Assembly: GCF_028069725.1 (NCBI RefSeq)
Contig: NZ_JANEWG010000016.1
Span: 1 to 64,000, forward strand
Direction: 5' to 3'
Length of the DNA: 64,000 nucleotides
DNA from: Citrobacter sp. Awk 4
GTDB lineage: Bacteria > Pseudomonadota > Gammaproteobacteria > Enterobacterales > Enterobacteriaceae
The notes beneath the pieces were generated by a model that searched no databases, was not told the origin of the DNA, and was given only the letters and a program-made list of their open reading frames with translations. The position numbers and the translations under genes were made by a program. The stretch's first letter is position 1. Every line of letters begins with the position of its first letter. Positions 26,655-36,696 of this stretch are shown here, one piece after another.

Positions 26655-28211
26655 TTACCACCTGGGCGTATGGGAATTGGCAAGCCAGAGTAAGAAATCG
26701 TCTAGCGGTAAAGGCCGACTTATCCAGTATCCCTGGAGGAAATTAACACCGTGGTCGCGTAGCCATTTTGCCTGTTCAGGGGTTTCAACGCCTTCTGCAA
26801 CGGTAAGCATATTCAGACGCTTAGATAGCATCAGTACTGCATCCAGCACCGGAGAGGTGACGGTTTCCGTACCAATGGCATTGACGAAGCCCCGATCGAT
26901 TTTCAGGTAGTCCAGCGTGAAACGTTCCAGATAAATCAGCGCGCTATGGCCTGTCCCGAAATCATCAATGGCAATTTCGAATCCTGCAGAATGCAGCCAT
27001 TCAAACAGTTTCGTGGCTTCCTGGTGTTTGAGCATGTCGCGTTCAGTCATTTCCAGTACGATCTGAAAATGATGCGGCGGTAAGGATGCGTCCAGGTGGC
27101 GAATATCGTCTTTAAAGCTCTCGCTGTGCAGATGGTCCGGGGCAATATTGATGCCAAACTTCGTGCCGGCGGGGAGCACTTTTTGCAATGCAGGCGCGTC
27201 GCGGGCAATCAACTCGAACAGGTGCTGTGTCAGCGGCACAATCAGTTGTTGCGTTTCTGCATAATGGATGAAGACATCAGGCGGAATTTCACCGGCTGTT
27301 GGATGGCGCCAGCGTAAGAGTACTTCCAGACCGCTAATCTTCAAGGTTTTCGTCTCTACGACGGGTTGGTAAACCACATAAAACTGATTGCGCTTGATGG
27401 CCGTCAGAAGCTCTTTTCCGGGGCGCATCCGGATAGAGTTGATGTAGTAGCAAAGCAATCCCGCAACGATTCCCCCCATACACCCAAGCATCAAGGCATA
27501 CCACAAGTCGGTGTAGGTCCAGTTGTTCGCATACAGGCGAATTTTAAGAGGGACGCCTTCCACCGCGACCTCACGTATTGGCGTGTCCGTCAGCTCGTTT
27601 AATGTCATTAGACGGGTAGAAAACGTTGAGAGGACAGTATTACCCACAATAACTGCGATTCCGTCAAAATCTTCCTGTCTGGAGGTGTACAACAGATAAG
27701 GCGTCAGATTGATATTGAGTGAGGTGAATACCCCGCTTTCCGGTAATAAAGGATTCTGGTACCAAATTGCTATTGCGGGTTTATCCGGCATCATCGGGGT
27801 GCCAGGCAATATGGCCATGTCGATTTTTTTTCGTGTGTCGAGGTCGGGCACCAGTTCTTTCAGCGCCATATCCATCGTCCCGGTGGCTGAGGAACAGAAT
27901 GCTTTTTTATCTTTGATAAGCAAAAAGGCGCGCACGTTAAGGCTAAATGCCGCGCGGGAGGTCAGGTCAGCAGCGACTTGCTGACAGGTATTTAACGTCA
28001 GCGGCTGGAGCTGATCGGTGGTAGCTTTGAGGTCGGCAAAGTAGCCCACCAGGTAGTGTTGAACATCTGAAATTAGGGTGTCGTATTTGACTTCACGTTT
28101 GTGCCATGACATTAAAAACTGCAGACTAGTGATAAGCAATGTGACAACAATCCCCGTCGCTACACAGGTGAGCAGGATTTTTCTACCGGACGAGGCGCTG
28201 CTTGTGAACAT
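26655..28211 (-). CDS. pdeN: Cyclic-di-GMP phosphodiesterase PdeN (Rtn), CSS-EAL
   Basis: The 518-residue inner-membrane enzyme has an N-terminal helix, a periplasmic CSSS domain with the redox-sensing FCSSATG motif (about residue 106), a second helix near 240, and a C-terminal EAL domain with the EVLLRW, TERD, DDFGTG and AEGVET motifs needed for metal binding and c-di-GMP hydrolysis. The EAL motif is present in its EVL variant. Disulfide status of the periplasmic Cys pair is thought to control activity and proteolysis. It is a monocistronic unit between yejA and mepS. Confidence 0.95.
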   Translation of the reverse strand: MFTSSASSGRKILLTCVATGIVVTLLITSLQFLMSWHKREVKYDTLISDVQHYLVGYFADLKATTDQLQPLTLNTCQQVAADLTSRAAFSLNVRAFLLIKDKKAFCSSATGTMDMALKELVPDLDTRKKIDMAILPGTPMMPDKPAIAIWYQNPLLPESGVFTSLNINLTPYLLYTSRQEDFDGIAVIVGNTVLSTFSTRLMTLNELTDTPIREVAVEGVPLKIRLYANNWTYTDLWYALMLGCMGGIVAGLLCYYINSIRMRPGKELLTAIKRNQFYVVYQPVVETKTLKISGLEVLLRWRHPTAGEIPPDVFIHYAETQQLIVPLTQHLFELIARDAPALQKVLPAGTKFGINIAPDHLHSESFKDDIRHLDASLPPHHFQIVLEMTERDMLKHQEATKLFEWLHSAGFEIAIDDFGTGHSALIYLERFTLDYLKIDRGFVNAIGTETVTSPVLDAVLMLSKRLNMLTVAEGVETPEQAKWLRDHGVNFLQGYWISRPLPLDDFLLWLANSHTPRW

Positions 28212-28322
28212 ATTTCCTGGTTTACCCGATCATATCACTTAAGGTTAAACTGATTGATTTACAAGACTATAGCCTGGAACACCAGTCATAGTCATACTTT
28301 TCTGCTGGGTATTATTACCGCG

Positions 28323-28350
28323 AAAAAAAAAGCACTGCGTCTGCAGTGCT
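28323..28350 (-). terminator. Terminator after mepS
   Basis: On the minus strand, stem AGCACTGC / GCAGTGCT followed by eight T residues, about 50 bases after the mepS stop. Confidence 0.85.
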
Positions 28351-28400
28351 TCTTTATATGTCTCGTCAGGATAGCCAAGGGATAGCTTTCAAACGAACGG

Positions 28401-28970
28401 TTAACTGCGGCTCAGAACCCGGCGCGCTTCGTTGTAACGCTTTTTCCAGTAAGGCTCGTTCATACTGGAGATTATCACGCCACTGCTGGTTGAAGCATGA
28501 ACAAACTGGTTGTTGCCGATGTAAATACCGACATGACGACCTGTCGAACCTGCCCGGAACAGCACCAGATCGCCGGTGCGCAGATTGCTGCGCGAAACGG
28601 ATTTGCCCGTTTCCTGTTGCTCGTAGGTTGAGCGTGGAAGCTCTAAACCAAATTGTTCACGGAATGTACGTTGTACAAAGCTGGAACAATCAATCCCTTT
28701 TTTGGTGCTGCCGCCAAGGCGGTAACGCACACCTTTCCAGTCAGCATACTGATCCATAATCCGCGATTTCACATCGAGGTTACGAACCATATTTTCAAAT
28801 TCATCCTGAGAGGCTTGCAGTGAAGAGTTTTCTCCATTACCCACAGCATGCGTCTCAGAATGCATATTCTTCGCGGTGTTCGTTGTCGTACATGCAGAAA
28901 GCAGAATTGCCACTGCTATCGCAGGAATTCCCCGCAATATATATCTCAAAATCGGTTGAGATCTGACCAT
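28401..28970 (-). CDS. mepS: Murein DD-endopeptidase MepS (Spr), lipoprotein
   Basis: The 189-residue product is an outer-membrane lipoprotein with a lipobox (ILLSAC, Cys near 26) and an NlpC/P60 hydrolase domain. The catalytic Cys lies in KGIDCSSFV (about 95) and the His residues in GRHVGIYIG and NQFVHAST. It cuts D-Ala-mDAP crosslinks so that new peptidoglycan can be inserted, and it is degraded by the NlpI-Prc system in E. coli. It has its own terminator. Confidence 0.96.
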   Translation of the reverse strand: MVRSQPILRYILRGIPAIAVAILLSACTTTNTAKNMHSETHAVGNGENSSLQASQDEFENMVRNLDVKSRIMDQYADWKGVRYRLGGSTKKGIDCSSFVQRTFREQFGLELPRSTYEQQETGKSVSRSNLRTGDLVLFRAGSTGRHVGIYIGNNQFVHASTSSGVIISSMNEPYWKKRYNEARRVLSRS

Positions 28971-29387
28971 TTTGTTTGTTTTCCCTTGAAGTCCTTAACG
29001 ATAAATATCGTTATAAAAAATGCCAAACGTGACGAGACTAATTACCTACGCATGATGAGACAATTCCTTAAGGTCAAAATTGTGGTGGAACGCACAATTT
29101 TATTCATAAAGAGAATAATGACCAGGCGAGGCAAAACGAGTTCGAGATTACCCGATCACTCCTGCTATTGCGAGCGATTTTACGTGATTTTTTATAAGAA
29201 AAAGTGATACAGAAAGTGAAGAATCGGCATTGAACAAATTAAGTACAGCCGGGGTAAAAAATAGGCAATTAATTAATTTTTAACGGGAATGTGATGACCC
29301 GTTGAGTGATAGTTTCAGTGATGAATTATCCAGATTCACTCTCAGGAGATAAGAACAATCCCTGATGTCGATGTTAATTACTGTGAG
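28971..29387. other. 417-base gap between mepS and lpxT, no gene seen
   Basis: This A/T-rich stretch holds the mepS promoter region on its left side. An open frame crossing it on the plus strand (28848-29207) is antisense to mepS and has no family resemblance. No RNA gene was recognised. Confidence 0.4.
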
Positions 29388-30104
29388 TTATTTGTTTAAA
29401 ATTTGTTTGTTTTCGCCGGGGAGGTAGTGATCAAATAAGTAAATAACACGATCACTTAAAGGCGTCATTAACCACCAGGGTAATCCAATCAGTACCACCG
29501 TTAGCGAACCCACGACGATATCCGTCAGCCAGTGGGCTCCAATCATCACGCGGGGAAACGCAAAAACCACAAATATAATAAGGGCGGTAATGCCTGCGAT
29601 TTTTCCGAAATATCGCATCATGAATGCGGAAAAAATAAGCAGCATCATTCCATGATCGCCGGGAAAACTGTCTCTGGAGGCATCCTTGGTGGGAATATGC
29701 AACAGTTCGCTTACACGATAGATATTATCAAACGTGAGCGTCGGACTGGCGCGTGTAACAGGAATCAGCGCCTGGCCCAGTTGATTTAGCACGACGGCGG
29801 TCAACAGCATTACCAGGCCCATAATGACAATATGTCGACGGCCCGCTGGTGCCTCTTTTAGCCAAAAGTGCAACATCAGACACCCCATCGCCAGCAGCGA
29901 ACAGGCGTCAAACGCCCGATTATTGGTAATGGCGACCGCCCACAGGAATGCACGGTTTTCACCCAGTATGTGGTTGAAAAAACGAAAGACCTCGACGTCG
30001 AGGAAGGCCCAGAACCCGTGATTTTCAGGCAGATACCATGACAAAAACAACGCCAGTCCAGCGAGATTCAGCAGGAATATGAGGGGATACCGGGTTTTCA
30101 TCAT
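29388..30104 (-). CDS. lpxT: Lipid A 1-diphosphate synthase LpxT
   Basis: The 238-residue inner-membrane PAP2-family protein has six hydrophobic segments and the PAP2 motifs DASRDSFPGDHG and RVMIGAHWLTD, which carry the catalytic His and the R-X5-H-X3-D element. It transfers phosphate from undecaprenyl diphosphate to lipid A on the periplasmic face. In E. coli, PmrR inhibits it. yeiR lies 31 bases upstream on the same strand. Confidence 0.95.
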   Translation of the reverse strand: MMKTRYPLIFLLNLAGLALFLSWYLPENHGFWAFLDVEVFRFFNHILGENRAFLWAVAITNNRAFDACSLLAMGCLMLHFWLKEAPAGRRHIVIMGLVMLLTAVVLNQLGQALIPVTRASPTLTFDNIYRVSELLHIPTKDASRDSFPGDHGMMLLIFSAFMMRYFGKIAGITALIIFVVFAFPRVMIGAHWLTDIVVGSLTVVLIGLPWWLMTPLSDRVIYLFDHYLPGENKQILNK

Positions 30105-30135
30105 CGTTTCGTCGTTTAAAAAATCGGAAGCAACC

Positions 30136-31122
30136 TTACGTGTTTTCGGCTAAACGAAGCTTCAACAATGCTGTCTGTAGCGCATTCCAGTCGGTATCCG
30201 AGTTAGTGATAAGTTCGATGCGACTGTCTGGCGGCGCGACATTTTGTGTCTCAATGTGCAGATCATCCCCCTGGCGGTTAATGCGCACTAATCCCTCTTT
30301 TATACGCATTACGCCTTTGACGCGCGCAACAGGCGCCAGGCGAGCCCATTCCAGCAGGCCAATGGTGTCGAATACGGTTTCCGCATCGAAAATCCAGCCG
30401 CAGGCCTGGTAACCCTGACCGCTGTTCAGGCTACGGCGCCAGCGTTGTTGCGCCGGTAAACTCAGCGCCGCAAGCCCCTTTTTGTCAGCGTGCTGGTGTG
30501 TGTGCGCGGCACTGGAGGGCAGTTCTGCCAGGTTTTGCCGGGGTAAGTCCAGCCAATGGCCCTCTACTTTCCCCTGTTCGGTATGGATCAACTGACGATG
30601 ACCGCCATAGTGTTGCCACCAGGTGTGCAGCGCAGCCTGACTTTCGGGCGTGGCGCGATCGGACTTATTCGCCACAATGATATCGGCGGCCGCCAGTTGA
30701 TCGCGAAAGTTCTCGTTGGCCACGCTTTTTTCATCCAGTAAAAGACGCGGATCAAGGACACAAAGCGTGGCGCGAAGATCGATCCACGGTTCATAAACAG
30801 GGGCGGTGAGCAGATCCAGAATCTGTTTGGGATGTCCAAGCCCTGTGGGTTCAATCAGTAATCTGTCGGGTTTACCCTGACGCAGAAGGGTATTCAACCC
30901 GACCTGCATTGGCAGACCGTTAACACAACACATGCAACCACCCGGGATCTCTTTTAACAGCGCGCCGCTGTCGGCGAGCAAGGCGCCGTCGATACCGACT
31001 TCGCCAAACTCATTGACCAGCACAGCCCATTTTTCCGCCGGGTCTTTATTCGCTAAGAGATGAAGAATGGAAGTGGTTTTTCCGCTACCGAGAAAACCGA
31101 TAATGAGGTTGGTTTTGGTCAC
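30136..31122 (-). CDS. yeiR: COG0523-type zinc-binding GTPase YeiR
   Basis: This is a 328-residue G3E-family GTPase with Walker A GFLGSGKTT (about 8-16), the metal-binding GGCMCC (about 63-68), NKSD and a His-rich HTHQH region before the C-terminal CobW-like domain. The GTG start at 31122 has a strong CTGGAG site and gives the E. coli length. YeiR binds zinc and is thought to act as a metallochaperone. It may be co-transcribed with lpxT. Confidence 0.94.
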   Translation of the reverse strand: MTKTNLIIGFLGSGKTTSILHLLANKDPAEKWAVLVNEFGEVGIDGALLADSGALLKEIPGGCMCCVNGLPMQVGLNTLLRQGKPDRLLIEPTGLGHPKQILDLLTAPVYEPWIDLRATLCVLDPRLLLDEKSVANENFRDQLAAADIIVANKSDRATPESQAALHTWWQHYGGHRQLIHTEQGKVEGHWLDLPRQNLAELPSSAAHTHQHADKKGLAALSLPAQQRWRRSLNSGQGYQACGWIFDAETVFDTIGLLEWARLAPVARVKGVMRIKEGLVRINRQGDDLHIETQNVAPPDSRIELITNSDTDWNALQTALLKLRLAENT

Positions 31123-31242
31123 ATCTACTCCAGAATGAATCGATACCATAACGGTTTCCCGTCATCCTGGCGAAAAAAAGAGAAAAAGAGAAGAGGGGGA
31201 GCGGATGAAGAAACTCATCACCCGCGTTAATGGCAGAAATTG

Positions 31243-32709
31243 TTAATTTTTTAACGTATCGATGACGGCCTGATGCGCGCCTTGTTGCACAATACGTTGC
31301 CAGGCGTGTTCAATCGCCTGCACAAATAGCGGGTTTTCCACGAGGTCGGCCGCGAAAATTTCATGCAATGAAAGCAAAGCAGACACTCTTTGTGTCTCGT
31401 GACTGTTTTCAACAAGAGCGCGGATCTTTTCGCTTATTGGGTCGCGAACCTCAATTGGCGCTCCTGCATCATCCACCCCGCTGACATAACGCATCCAGCC
31501 AGCGATGCCCAGCGCCAGTAACGGCCAGTCACTTTGATGCGCCAAATGCACGCGAATGCCTTCCAGCATCCGCTGCGGCAACTTTTGGCTGCCGTCCATC
31601 GCAATTTGCCAGGTCTTGTGTTTCAGCGCCGGGTTAGCAAAGCGTTCGAGCAGGCTGTCGGCATACTGCGCAAGATCAACATTTGTGATGCGCAGTGTCG
31701 GTGCCTGCTCTTCTATCATCAAACGGTATGCTGCCTCGCGAAATGCGCTGTCCTGCATGCAGTCGCTAATGTGCCGAAACCCTGCCAGATAACCGAGATA
31801 GGCCAGAAACGAGTGGCTGCCATTCAGCATGCGTAATTTCATCTGTTCCCACGGCAACACATCCGTCACCATCTGCACGCCAGCGGCTTCCCACTGCGGG
31901 CGACCGGCGACAAAGTTATCTTCGATTACCCACTGAATGAAGGGCTCACAACTGATCGCGCAGGGATCCGGCACCCCCAGTTCGTCGGTAATTTCGCCCA
32001 GAGATTCGGGGGTGGCGGCAGGCACAATTCTGTCCACCATCGTGCCGGGAAAACTGACTTGTTCCGCAATCCATTTTGCAAGTTCAGCAGAACGTTTTGC
32101 CGCCATGCCCAGCACGGCGTTTTTCACGACATGGCCGTTGTCCGGGATGTTATCGCACGAAAGCACGGTAAAGGGCTTTAGCCCGCGTTCACGTCTGCGA
32201 TGCAGGGCTTCAACGAGAATACCCGGTGCCGAGTGGGGTTCGGACGGGTTCTGCATATCGTGGAGGATTCGGGTGTTTGTCTCGTCAAGAGAGCCGGTCG
32301 CCGGATCGATGCAGTAACCTTTTTCGGTGATCGTCAGTGAAACAATCGCCACCTGCGGCTCACAAAATTTTTCGATAATCGCGGCGAGTGAATCCAGTTT
32401 TGCGTTCAGACACTCATTAACGGCACCGATAATAATGGCCTGGTTGCCGTGTGCGCCTTTCTCCAGCACGGTATAGAGGTGATCTTGCGCGCGCAGGTCG
32501 CTCATCAGTTGATCGCCGCTAAACAGGCTTACCTCACAAATACCCCAGTCTCCGCCGTGTGAATTCAGAACCCTGTCCGTCAGTAACGCCTGGTGGGCAC
32601 GGTGAAAAGCGCCAAAGCCCAAATGGACGATCCGCGTTTGCAACTGTCGGCGGTCGTATTGCGGCAACTGCACATTTTCCGGAAGTCGGACGGAAGCAAT
32701 AGTATTCAT
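31243..32709 (-). CDS. yeiQ: Mannitol-dehydrogenase-family oxidoreductase, likely D-fructuronate reductase-like
   Basis: The 488-residue NAD-dependent polyol dehydrogenase family protein (relative of UxuB, UxaB and MtlD) has VHLGFGAFHRAHQALLTD at the N-terminus as the nucleotide-binding region, and a catalytic core with VVKNAVLG and KLRMLNGSHSFLAYLG, containing the family's Lys-X4-Asn-X2-His pattern. The ATG at 32709 gives the E. coli YeiQ length. In this genome it is divergent from uxuA, with UxuR/ExuR-like operators between, so it probably reduces D-fructuronate to D-mannonate for UxuA. That substrate is inferred. Confidence 0.9.
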   Translation of the reverse strand: MNTIASVRLPENVQLPQYDRRQLQTRIVHLGFGAFHRAHQALLTDRVLNSHGGDWGICEVSLFSGDQLMSDLRAQDHLYTVLEKGAHGNQAIIIGAVNECLNAKLDSLAAIIEKFCEPQVAIVSLTITEKGYCIDPATGSLDETNTRILHDMQNPSEPHSAPGILVEALHRRRERGLKPFTVLSCDNIPDNGHVVKNAVLGMAAKRSAELAKWIAEQVSFPGTMVDRIVPAATPESLGEITDELGVPDPCAISCEPFIQWVIEDNFVAGRPQWEAAGVQMVTDVLPWEQMKLRMLNGSHSFLAYLGYLAGFRHISDCMQDSAFREAAYRLMIEEQAPTLRITNVDLAQYADSLLERFANPALKHKTWQIAMDGSQKLPQRMLEGIRVHLAHQSDWPLLALGIAGWMRYVSGVDDAGAPIEVRDPISEKIRALVENSHETQRVSALLSLHEIFAADLVENPLFVQAIEHAWQRIVQQGAHQAVIDTLKN

Positions 32710-32772
32710 TAAGCACACACCTGATTAACCATAAATTAACAATGGCAGTGTAAAGTTATATGACAACAAATT

Positions 32773-32897
32773 AAATTGGTATGCCGTATTTGTCCGTAGA
32801 ATGTGAGCTGGATCAATCAATGATAGGGGTTGCATTGATCATTGGTGAGATGCATGTATGGTAGTCGTCATTCTGGTAAATTAATTTGGTATAACAA
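32773..32897. promoter_or_regulatory. yeiQ-uxuA divergent control region with UxuR/ExuR-like and CRP-like sites
   Basis: Two UxuR/ExuR-like operators are seen: AAATTGGTATGCCGTATTT at 32773-32791 and AATTTGGTATAACAACT at 32881-32897; the ATTTGGTAT half-site is the shared core. A CRP-like site TGTGAGCTGGATCAAT (32802-32817) lies between. This arrangement suggests induction by hexuronates and catabolite control of both genes. The uxuA start has a GTGAGGTG site just below. Confidence 0.6.
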
Positions 32898-32913
32898 CTT
32901 GTGAGGTGAAGCA

Positions 32914-34104
32914 ATGGAACAAACCTGGCGTTGGTACGGGCCTAACGATCCGGTATCTCTTGATGATGTGCGTCAGGCTGGCGCAACGGGTGTTGTGACC
33001 GCATTGCACCACATTCCGAATGGTGAAGTGTGGCCAGTCGAAGAAATTCAAAAGCGTCAGGCGATTCTGGCGGAGAAAGGATTGACCTGGTCTGTGGTGG
33101 AAAGTATTCCGGTGCACGAAGATATCAAAACCCGCTCCGGGCAGTACCAGACGTGGATTGCAAACTATCAGCAGAGTATCCGTAATCTGGCGACATGCGG
33201 GATTGATACCGTGTGCTACAACTTCATGCCGATCCTCGACTGGACGCGTACTGACCTTGAGTATCAGTTGCCAGATGGCTCTAAAGCGCTGCGCTTCGAT
33301 CAGATCGCTTTTGCTGCGTTTGAACTGCACATTCTGAAACGTGAAGGTGCGTTGGCCGATTATACAGAAGAAGAGCAGCGTCAGGCGCTGGCGTACTTCA
33401 ATGCCATGACCGCAGCCGATGTTGAGAAGCTGACGCGTAATATTATCGCCGGTTTACCGGGCGCTGAAGAAGGCTACACGCTGGACCAGTTCCGCGCACG
33501 CCTGGCGGAATATGATGGCATCAGCAAAGACGATCTGCGTGACAATATGGCGGTATTCCTGCGCGCAATCGTACCGGTTGCGGAAGAGGCTGGTGTGCGC
33601 CTGGCGGTGCATCCGGACGATCCGCCGCGCCCGATCCTGGGTTTGCCGCGTATCGTGTCTACCATTGAAGACATGCAGTGGTTGAAAGAGACTGTTGACA
33701 GCATTCACAACGGCTTTACGATGTGCACCGGCTCTTACGGTGTGCGTGCTGACAACGACCTGGTGAAAATGATTGAAACCTTCGGCGATCGTATTCATTT
33801 TACCCACCTGCGCTCCACGTGCCGCGAAGAGAATCCGAAAACCTTCCATGAAGGCGCGCACCTGCAGGGTGATGTCGATATGGTGGCCGTGGTCGCGGCG
33901 ATCCTGACGGAAGAACAGCGTCGTAAGAAAGCGGGCGATCTGCGTCCCATTCCGATGCGCCCGGATCATGGGCATCAGATGCTTGACGATCTGCACAAGA
34001 AAACCAACCCGGGTTATTCCGCGATTGGCCGTCTGAAAGGGCTGGCTGAGGTTCGCGGGGTTGAGCTGGCGTTGAAACAAACGCAATTCCGCGATCTGCT
34101 GTAA
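32914..34104 (+). CDS. uxuA: D-mannonate dehydratase
   Basis: The 396-residue enzyme (E. coli UxuA is 394) dehydrates D-mannonate to 2-keto-3-deoxygluconate in hexuronate breakdown. It has the signature regions [55 protein letters not shown] and RPDHGHQML, which supply metal and substrate ligands. In E. coli K-12 uxuA is next to uxuB elsewhere in the chromosome; here it is single and divergent from yeiQ, with no uxuR or uxuB in the window. It may be a second copy. Confidence 0.96.
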   Translation: MEQTWRWYGPNDPVSLDDVRQAGATGVVTALHHIPNGEVWPVEEIQKRQAILAEKGLTWSVVESIPVHEDIKTRSGQYQTWIANYQQSIRNLATCGIDTVCYNFMPILDWTRTDLEYQLPDGSKALRFDQIAFAAFELHILKREGALADYTEEEQRQALAYFNAMTAADVEKLTRNIIAGLPGAEEGYTLDQFRARLAEYDGISKDDLRDNMAVFLRAIVPVAEEAGVRLAVHPDDPPRPILGLPRIVSTIEDMQWLKETVDSIHNGFTMCTGSYGVRADNDLVKMIETFGDRIHFTHLRSTCREENPKTFHEGAHLQGDVDMVAVVAAILTEEQRRKKAGDLRPIPMRPDHGHQMLDDLHKKTNPGYSAIGRLKGLAEVRGVELALKQTQFRDLL

Positions 34105-34113
34105 ATCAATAAT

Positions 34114-34150
34114 AAAAAAGGGACGGTGCTGAATGCGCCGTCCCTTTTTT
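34114..34150. terminator. Bidirectional terminator between uxuA and efpL
   Basis: Stem GGGACGG / CCGTCCC with an A-run before and a T-run after, between the convergent genes. Confidence 0.9.
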
Positions 34151-34170
34151 GCATTTATGGTGCTGCTGAC

Positions 34171-34743
34171 TCAGTCAGCACGACCCATATAACGACGTTC
34201 TTCAATATGGATGCGGATTTTTTCTCCGGCGCTCAGGTATTCAGGAACCTGAATCACCAGACCCGTGCTCAGCGTCGCGGGTTTGTTGCGGGCACTTGCT
34301 GAAGCGCCTTTGATGCCAGGTGCTGTTTCAACAATTTCCAGATCCACCGTCTGCGGCAGTTCAAGCGCCAGCAGTTGTCCATCCCAGGTCAGAACCTGCA
34401 TATCTGGCATACCGCCTTCCGGGATGAACAGCAGTTCTTCTTCAATCTGATCTTTGGTGAAGGTATACGGGGTATAGTCTTCTTTATCCATGAACACGTA
34501 TTCGTTGCCATCGACGTAAGAGAAATCAACGCCGCGACGGCTCAGGGTTACGGTATCCACGATGTCGTCGCCCTTGAAGCGCTCTTCGACTTTCAAGCCA
34601 GTACGGACATCGGAAAAACGCATCTTGTACAGTGTTGCAGCACCGCGGGCGGAAGGAGACTGAATATCAATATCTTTTACAATCAGCAGCTTGCCATTGT
34701 AATTCAGTACCATACCTTTTTTAATTTCGTTCGCTCTTGGCAT
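34171..34743 (-). CDS. efpL: Elongation factor P-like protein EfpL (YeiP)
   Basis: The 190-residue protein has the three-domain EF-P fold and the EfpL-type loop SPSARGAAT with Arg at position 33 in place of the modified Lys of EF-P. EfpL rescues ribosomes stalled at polyproline and related motifs without needing modification. The length equals that of E. coli YeiP. The divergent yeiW starts about 150 bases away. Confidence 0.96.
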   Translation of the reverse strand: MPRANEIKKGMVLNYNGKLLIVKDIDIQSPSARGAATLYKMRFSDVRTGLKVEERFKGDDIVDTVTLSRRGVDFSYVDGNEYVFMDKEDYTPYTFTKDQIEEELLFIPEGGMPDMQVLTWDGQLLALELPQTVDLEIVETAPGIKGASASARNKPATLSTGLVIQVPEYLSAGEKIRIHIEERRYMGRAD

Positions 34744-34896
34744 TGAAAAAATCCTGTTGTGAAGAATGTCAAAAATATCGCGTCAAACTACTCGCGCCCG
34801 GTCATTCAGGCAAGCGGAATTCACACTTTTGCTGGTGCAAAAAAGGTGATACTGTGCGTTGCCTTCGATCCGGTGGTGAATAAAAGAGAAAACAGT

Positions 34897-35151
34897 ATGG
34901 AATGCCGTCCGGATTGCGGAGCCTGTTGCACGGCCCCTTCGATTTCCAGCCCCATCCCTGGCATGCCTGACGGCAAGCCAGCGAACACCCCCTGTATCCA
35001 GCTTGACGAGCGTCTGCGCTGTAAGATTTTTGCTTCTCCGCTGCGCCCCAAAGTCTGCGCGGGATTACAACCCAGTGCCGAAATGTGTGGACAGTCTGCA
35101 CAGCAGGCGATGACGTTTCTGATCACGCTGGAAGCGCTTACGGCACCTTAA
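34897..35151 (+). CDS. yeiW: YeiW, UPF0153 cysteine-cluster protein
   Basis: The 84-residue protein begins [15 protein letters not shown], a CxxxCxxCC cluster, with further Cys in RCKIF, KVCAG and EMCGQ. This is the YkgJ/UPF0153 layout thought to bind zinc or an iron-sulfur cluster. The ATG at 34897 gives the E. coli length. Its stop overlaps that of the convergent setB by 4 bases. The function is unknown. Confidence 0.92.
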   Translation: MECRPDCGACCTAPSISSPIPGMPDGKPANTPCIQLDERLRCKIFASPLRPKVCAGLQPSAEMCGQSAQQAMTFLITLEALTAP

Positions 35152-36329
35152 ACATCTTTAATCCGCAACAGACAGCCCATTGTGACGACGATCATCACCA
35201 GGGCGAACCAAAAGACGGAATGAAAACTCCAGATTTCTGCTGCAATGCCTGCCAGAGAACCGGCAATAATCCAGCCGACACGGATCGTATTGGTGTAGAG
35301 CGTTGTGGCTGACCCCGCCTGGCCCGGCATTAAATCCTGAAAATAGAGCATGCCGATCCCACCCAATATCCCGATATAAATGGCGTTCAGCAATTGCAAA
35401 CCGAGCAACACTGCAGGAGAGTGCGCCAGCAACATCCCTGCGTAAAAACAAAACCCTGCAACGATAGCAATACGCATCAGCAGACGTTTGCCCAGTCGTT
35501 TTGCAAAATAGCCTGCAATTAGCATTGTCGGGATTTCTAACCCCGCAGCGGTGCCCATCATGATACCTGCCAGCTTCTCAGGCAGATGCAATTCGTTGAT
35601 GATAAACAGTGGCATATTAATGATATAGAGACTGTTGGTGCCCCACATTAATGTGCAAATAATAAAAAGCAGCAGCGTATCGCGACGATTACGGCGGGGG
35701 GCTTCCAGGGTGCCGCTCCCAAGAGGCGCCTCTTTGCGCATGGAAGGCAAAAACAGCCATACCATCACGCCACAGACGATAAACGCCACCGCCGCGCTCA
35801 GGTACATGACAGTGAAGCTGAATCCCATCGCCAGCGCATAGGCCAGCGGTGGACCTATTACCCACGCCAGCGAAACCTGCGCGCGTAATATGGAACTGAA
35901 CATCACGGCTTCACGGCCGGTCCTGTCGGCATGTTCGCGGGCAAGAGCGAACATTTGCGGGTTGGCGGTCGAACCAAAACTGCTGAGGAAAACGCCGATA
36001 AACAGCAGAATAAAGTAGTTACGGTTCCAGGCGAACAGCACACAGGCCAGCATCCCCAGTACACAGCAAAAAACGATCAAACTTTTGCGATCGCCTTTCT
36101 TATCTGAACGCCCCGCCAGAAACTGACTGACCAGAATGCCGATCACTGCACTCCCGGTAAAAAAGAAACCGACCATTGCCGGACGGGCATGAACTTCGTC
36201 AGTCAGAAAGAGGCTGAGCGTTGGTGTCTGTAACGCACCGGCGATACCGGTGAGAAACGCGACGAGCAGGAACGCCCACGACGTCAGATCAAACGTTTTC
36301 GGTGTGGCGGCAACGGGGGTGTTATGCAT
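35148..36329 (-). CDS. setB: Sugar efflux transporter SetB
   Basis: This is a 12-helix MFS exporter of 393 residues, the E. coli SetB length, with [14 protein letters not shown] between helices 2 and 3 as the MFS motif. SetB exports lactose and glucose in tests and has also been tied to chromosome segregation. It is transcribed alone and diverges from fruBKA. Confidence 0.94.
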   Translation of the reverse strand: MHNTPVAATPKTFDLTSWAFLLVAFLTGIAGALQTPTLSLFLTDEVHARPAMVGFFFTGSAVIGILVSQFLAGRSDKKGDRKSLIVFCCVLGMLACVLFAWNRNYFILLFIGVFLSSFGSTANPQMFALAREHADRTGREAVMFSSILRAQVSLAWVIGPPLAYALAMGFSFTVMYLSAAVAFIVCGVMVWLFLPSMRKEAPLGSGTLEAPRRNRRDTLLLFIICTLMWGTNSLYIINMPLFIINELHLPEKLAGIMMGTAAGLEIPTMLIAGYFAKRLGKRLLMRIAIVAGFCFYAGMLLAHSPAVLLGLQLLNAIYIGILGGIGMLYFQDLMPGQAGSATTLYTNTIRVGWIIAGSLAGIAAEIWSFHSVFWFALVMIVVTMGCLLRIKDV

Positions 36330-36597
36330 GTTTTTATATCAATAATGTGAAGTGACGCGGAGTTTACGCTGCTCGTTAAAAAATAAACAGATACCTAAAT
36401 CAAAATCGCCACGAAAAATCAAAATGGCATTTCACTCTTTTTATTTCCACTGCTGACGCTGCTGAAGTGAAGGTGTTACTGCATGCGTTGCGTCAGCAAA
36501 ACGTCTGGCTGGGACAAGGAAATGTGGTTTATATCTAACTTTTATCACTAAAAATCTCACATTACTTGCGTGTTGACGCAGAAAGAGCAAGACTAAT
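36330..36597. other. Gap between setB and the fru control region
   Basis: A/T-rich DNA with no open frame of note; it probably contains the setB promoter. The stretch from 36598 holds the Cra operators. Confidence 0.4.
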
Positions 36598-36682
36598 TGA
36601 AACGTTTCAGCGCTGTCTTGTTCTCGTGATAAACCAGATCAGCGTCTTTTTTCTCATAATGGCTGAATCGTTTCAATTCAGC
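36598..36682 (+). promoter_or_regulatory. Cra (FruR) operators upstream of fruB
   Basis: TGAAACGTTTCAG at 36598-36610 is a near-perfect Cra site and GCTGAATCGTTTCAATTCAGC at 36662-36682 a second one, close to the fruB start. Two operators are also known at E. coli fruBKA, where Cra represses until fructose 1-phosphate is present. Confidence 0.85.
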
Positions 36683-36696
36683 AAGAGAGGAGAACC

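Noticed and set aside
28848..29207. Plus-strand frame spanning the mepS start and upstream gap
   Set aside because: It is antisense to mepS over a third of its length, has no ribosome site and no family resemblance.
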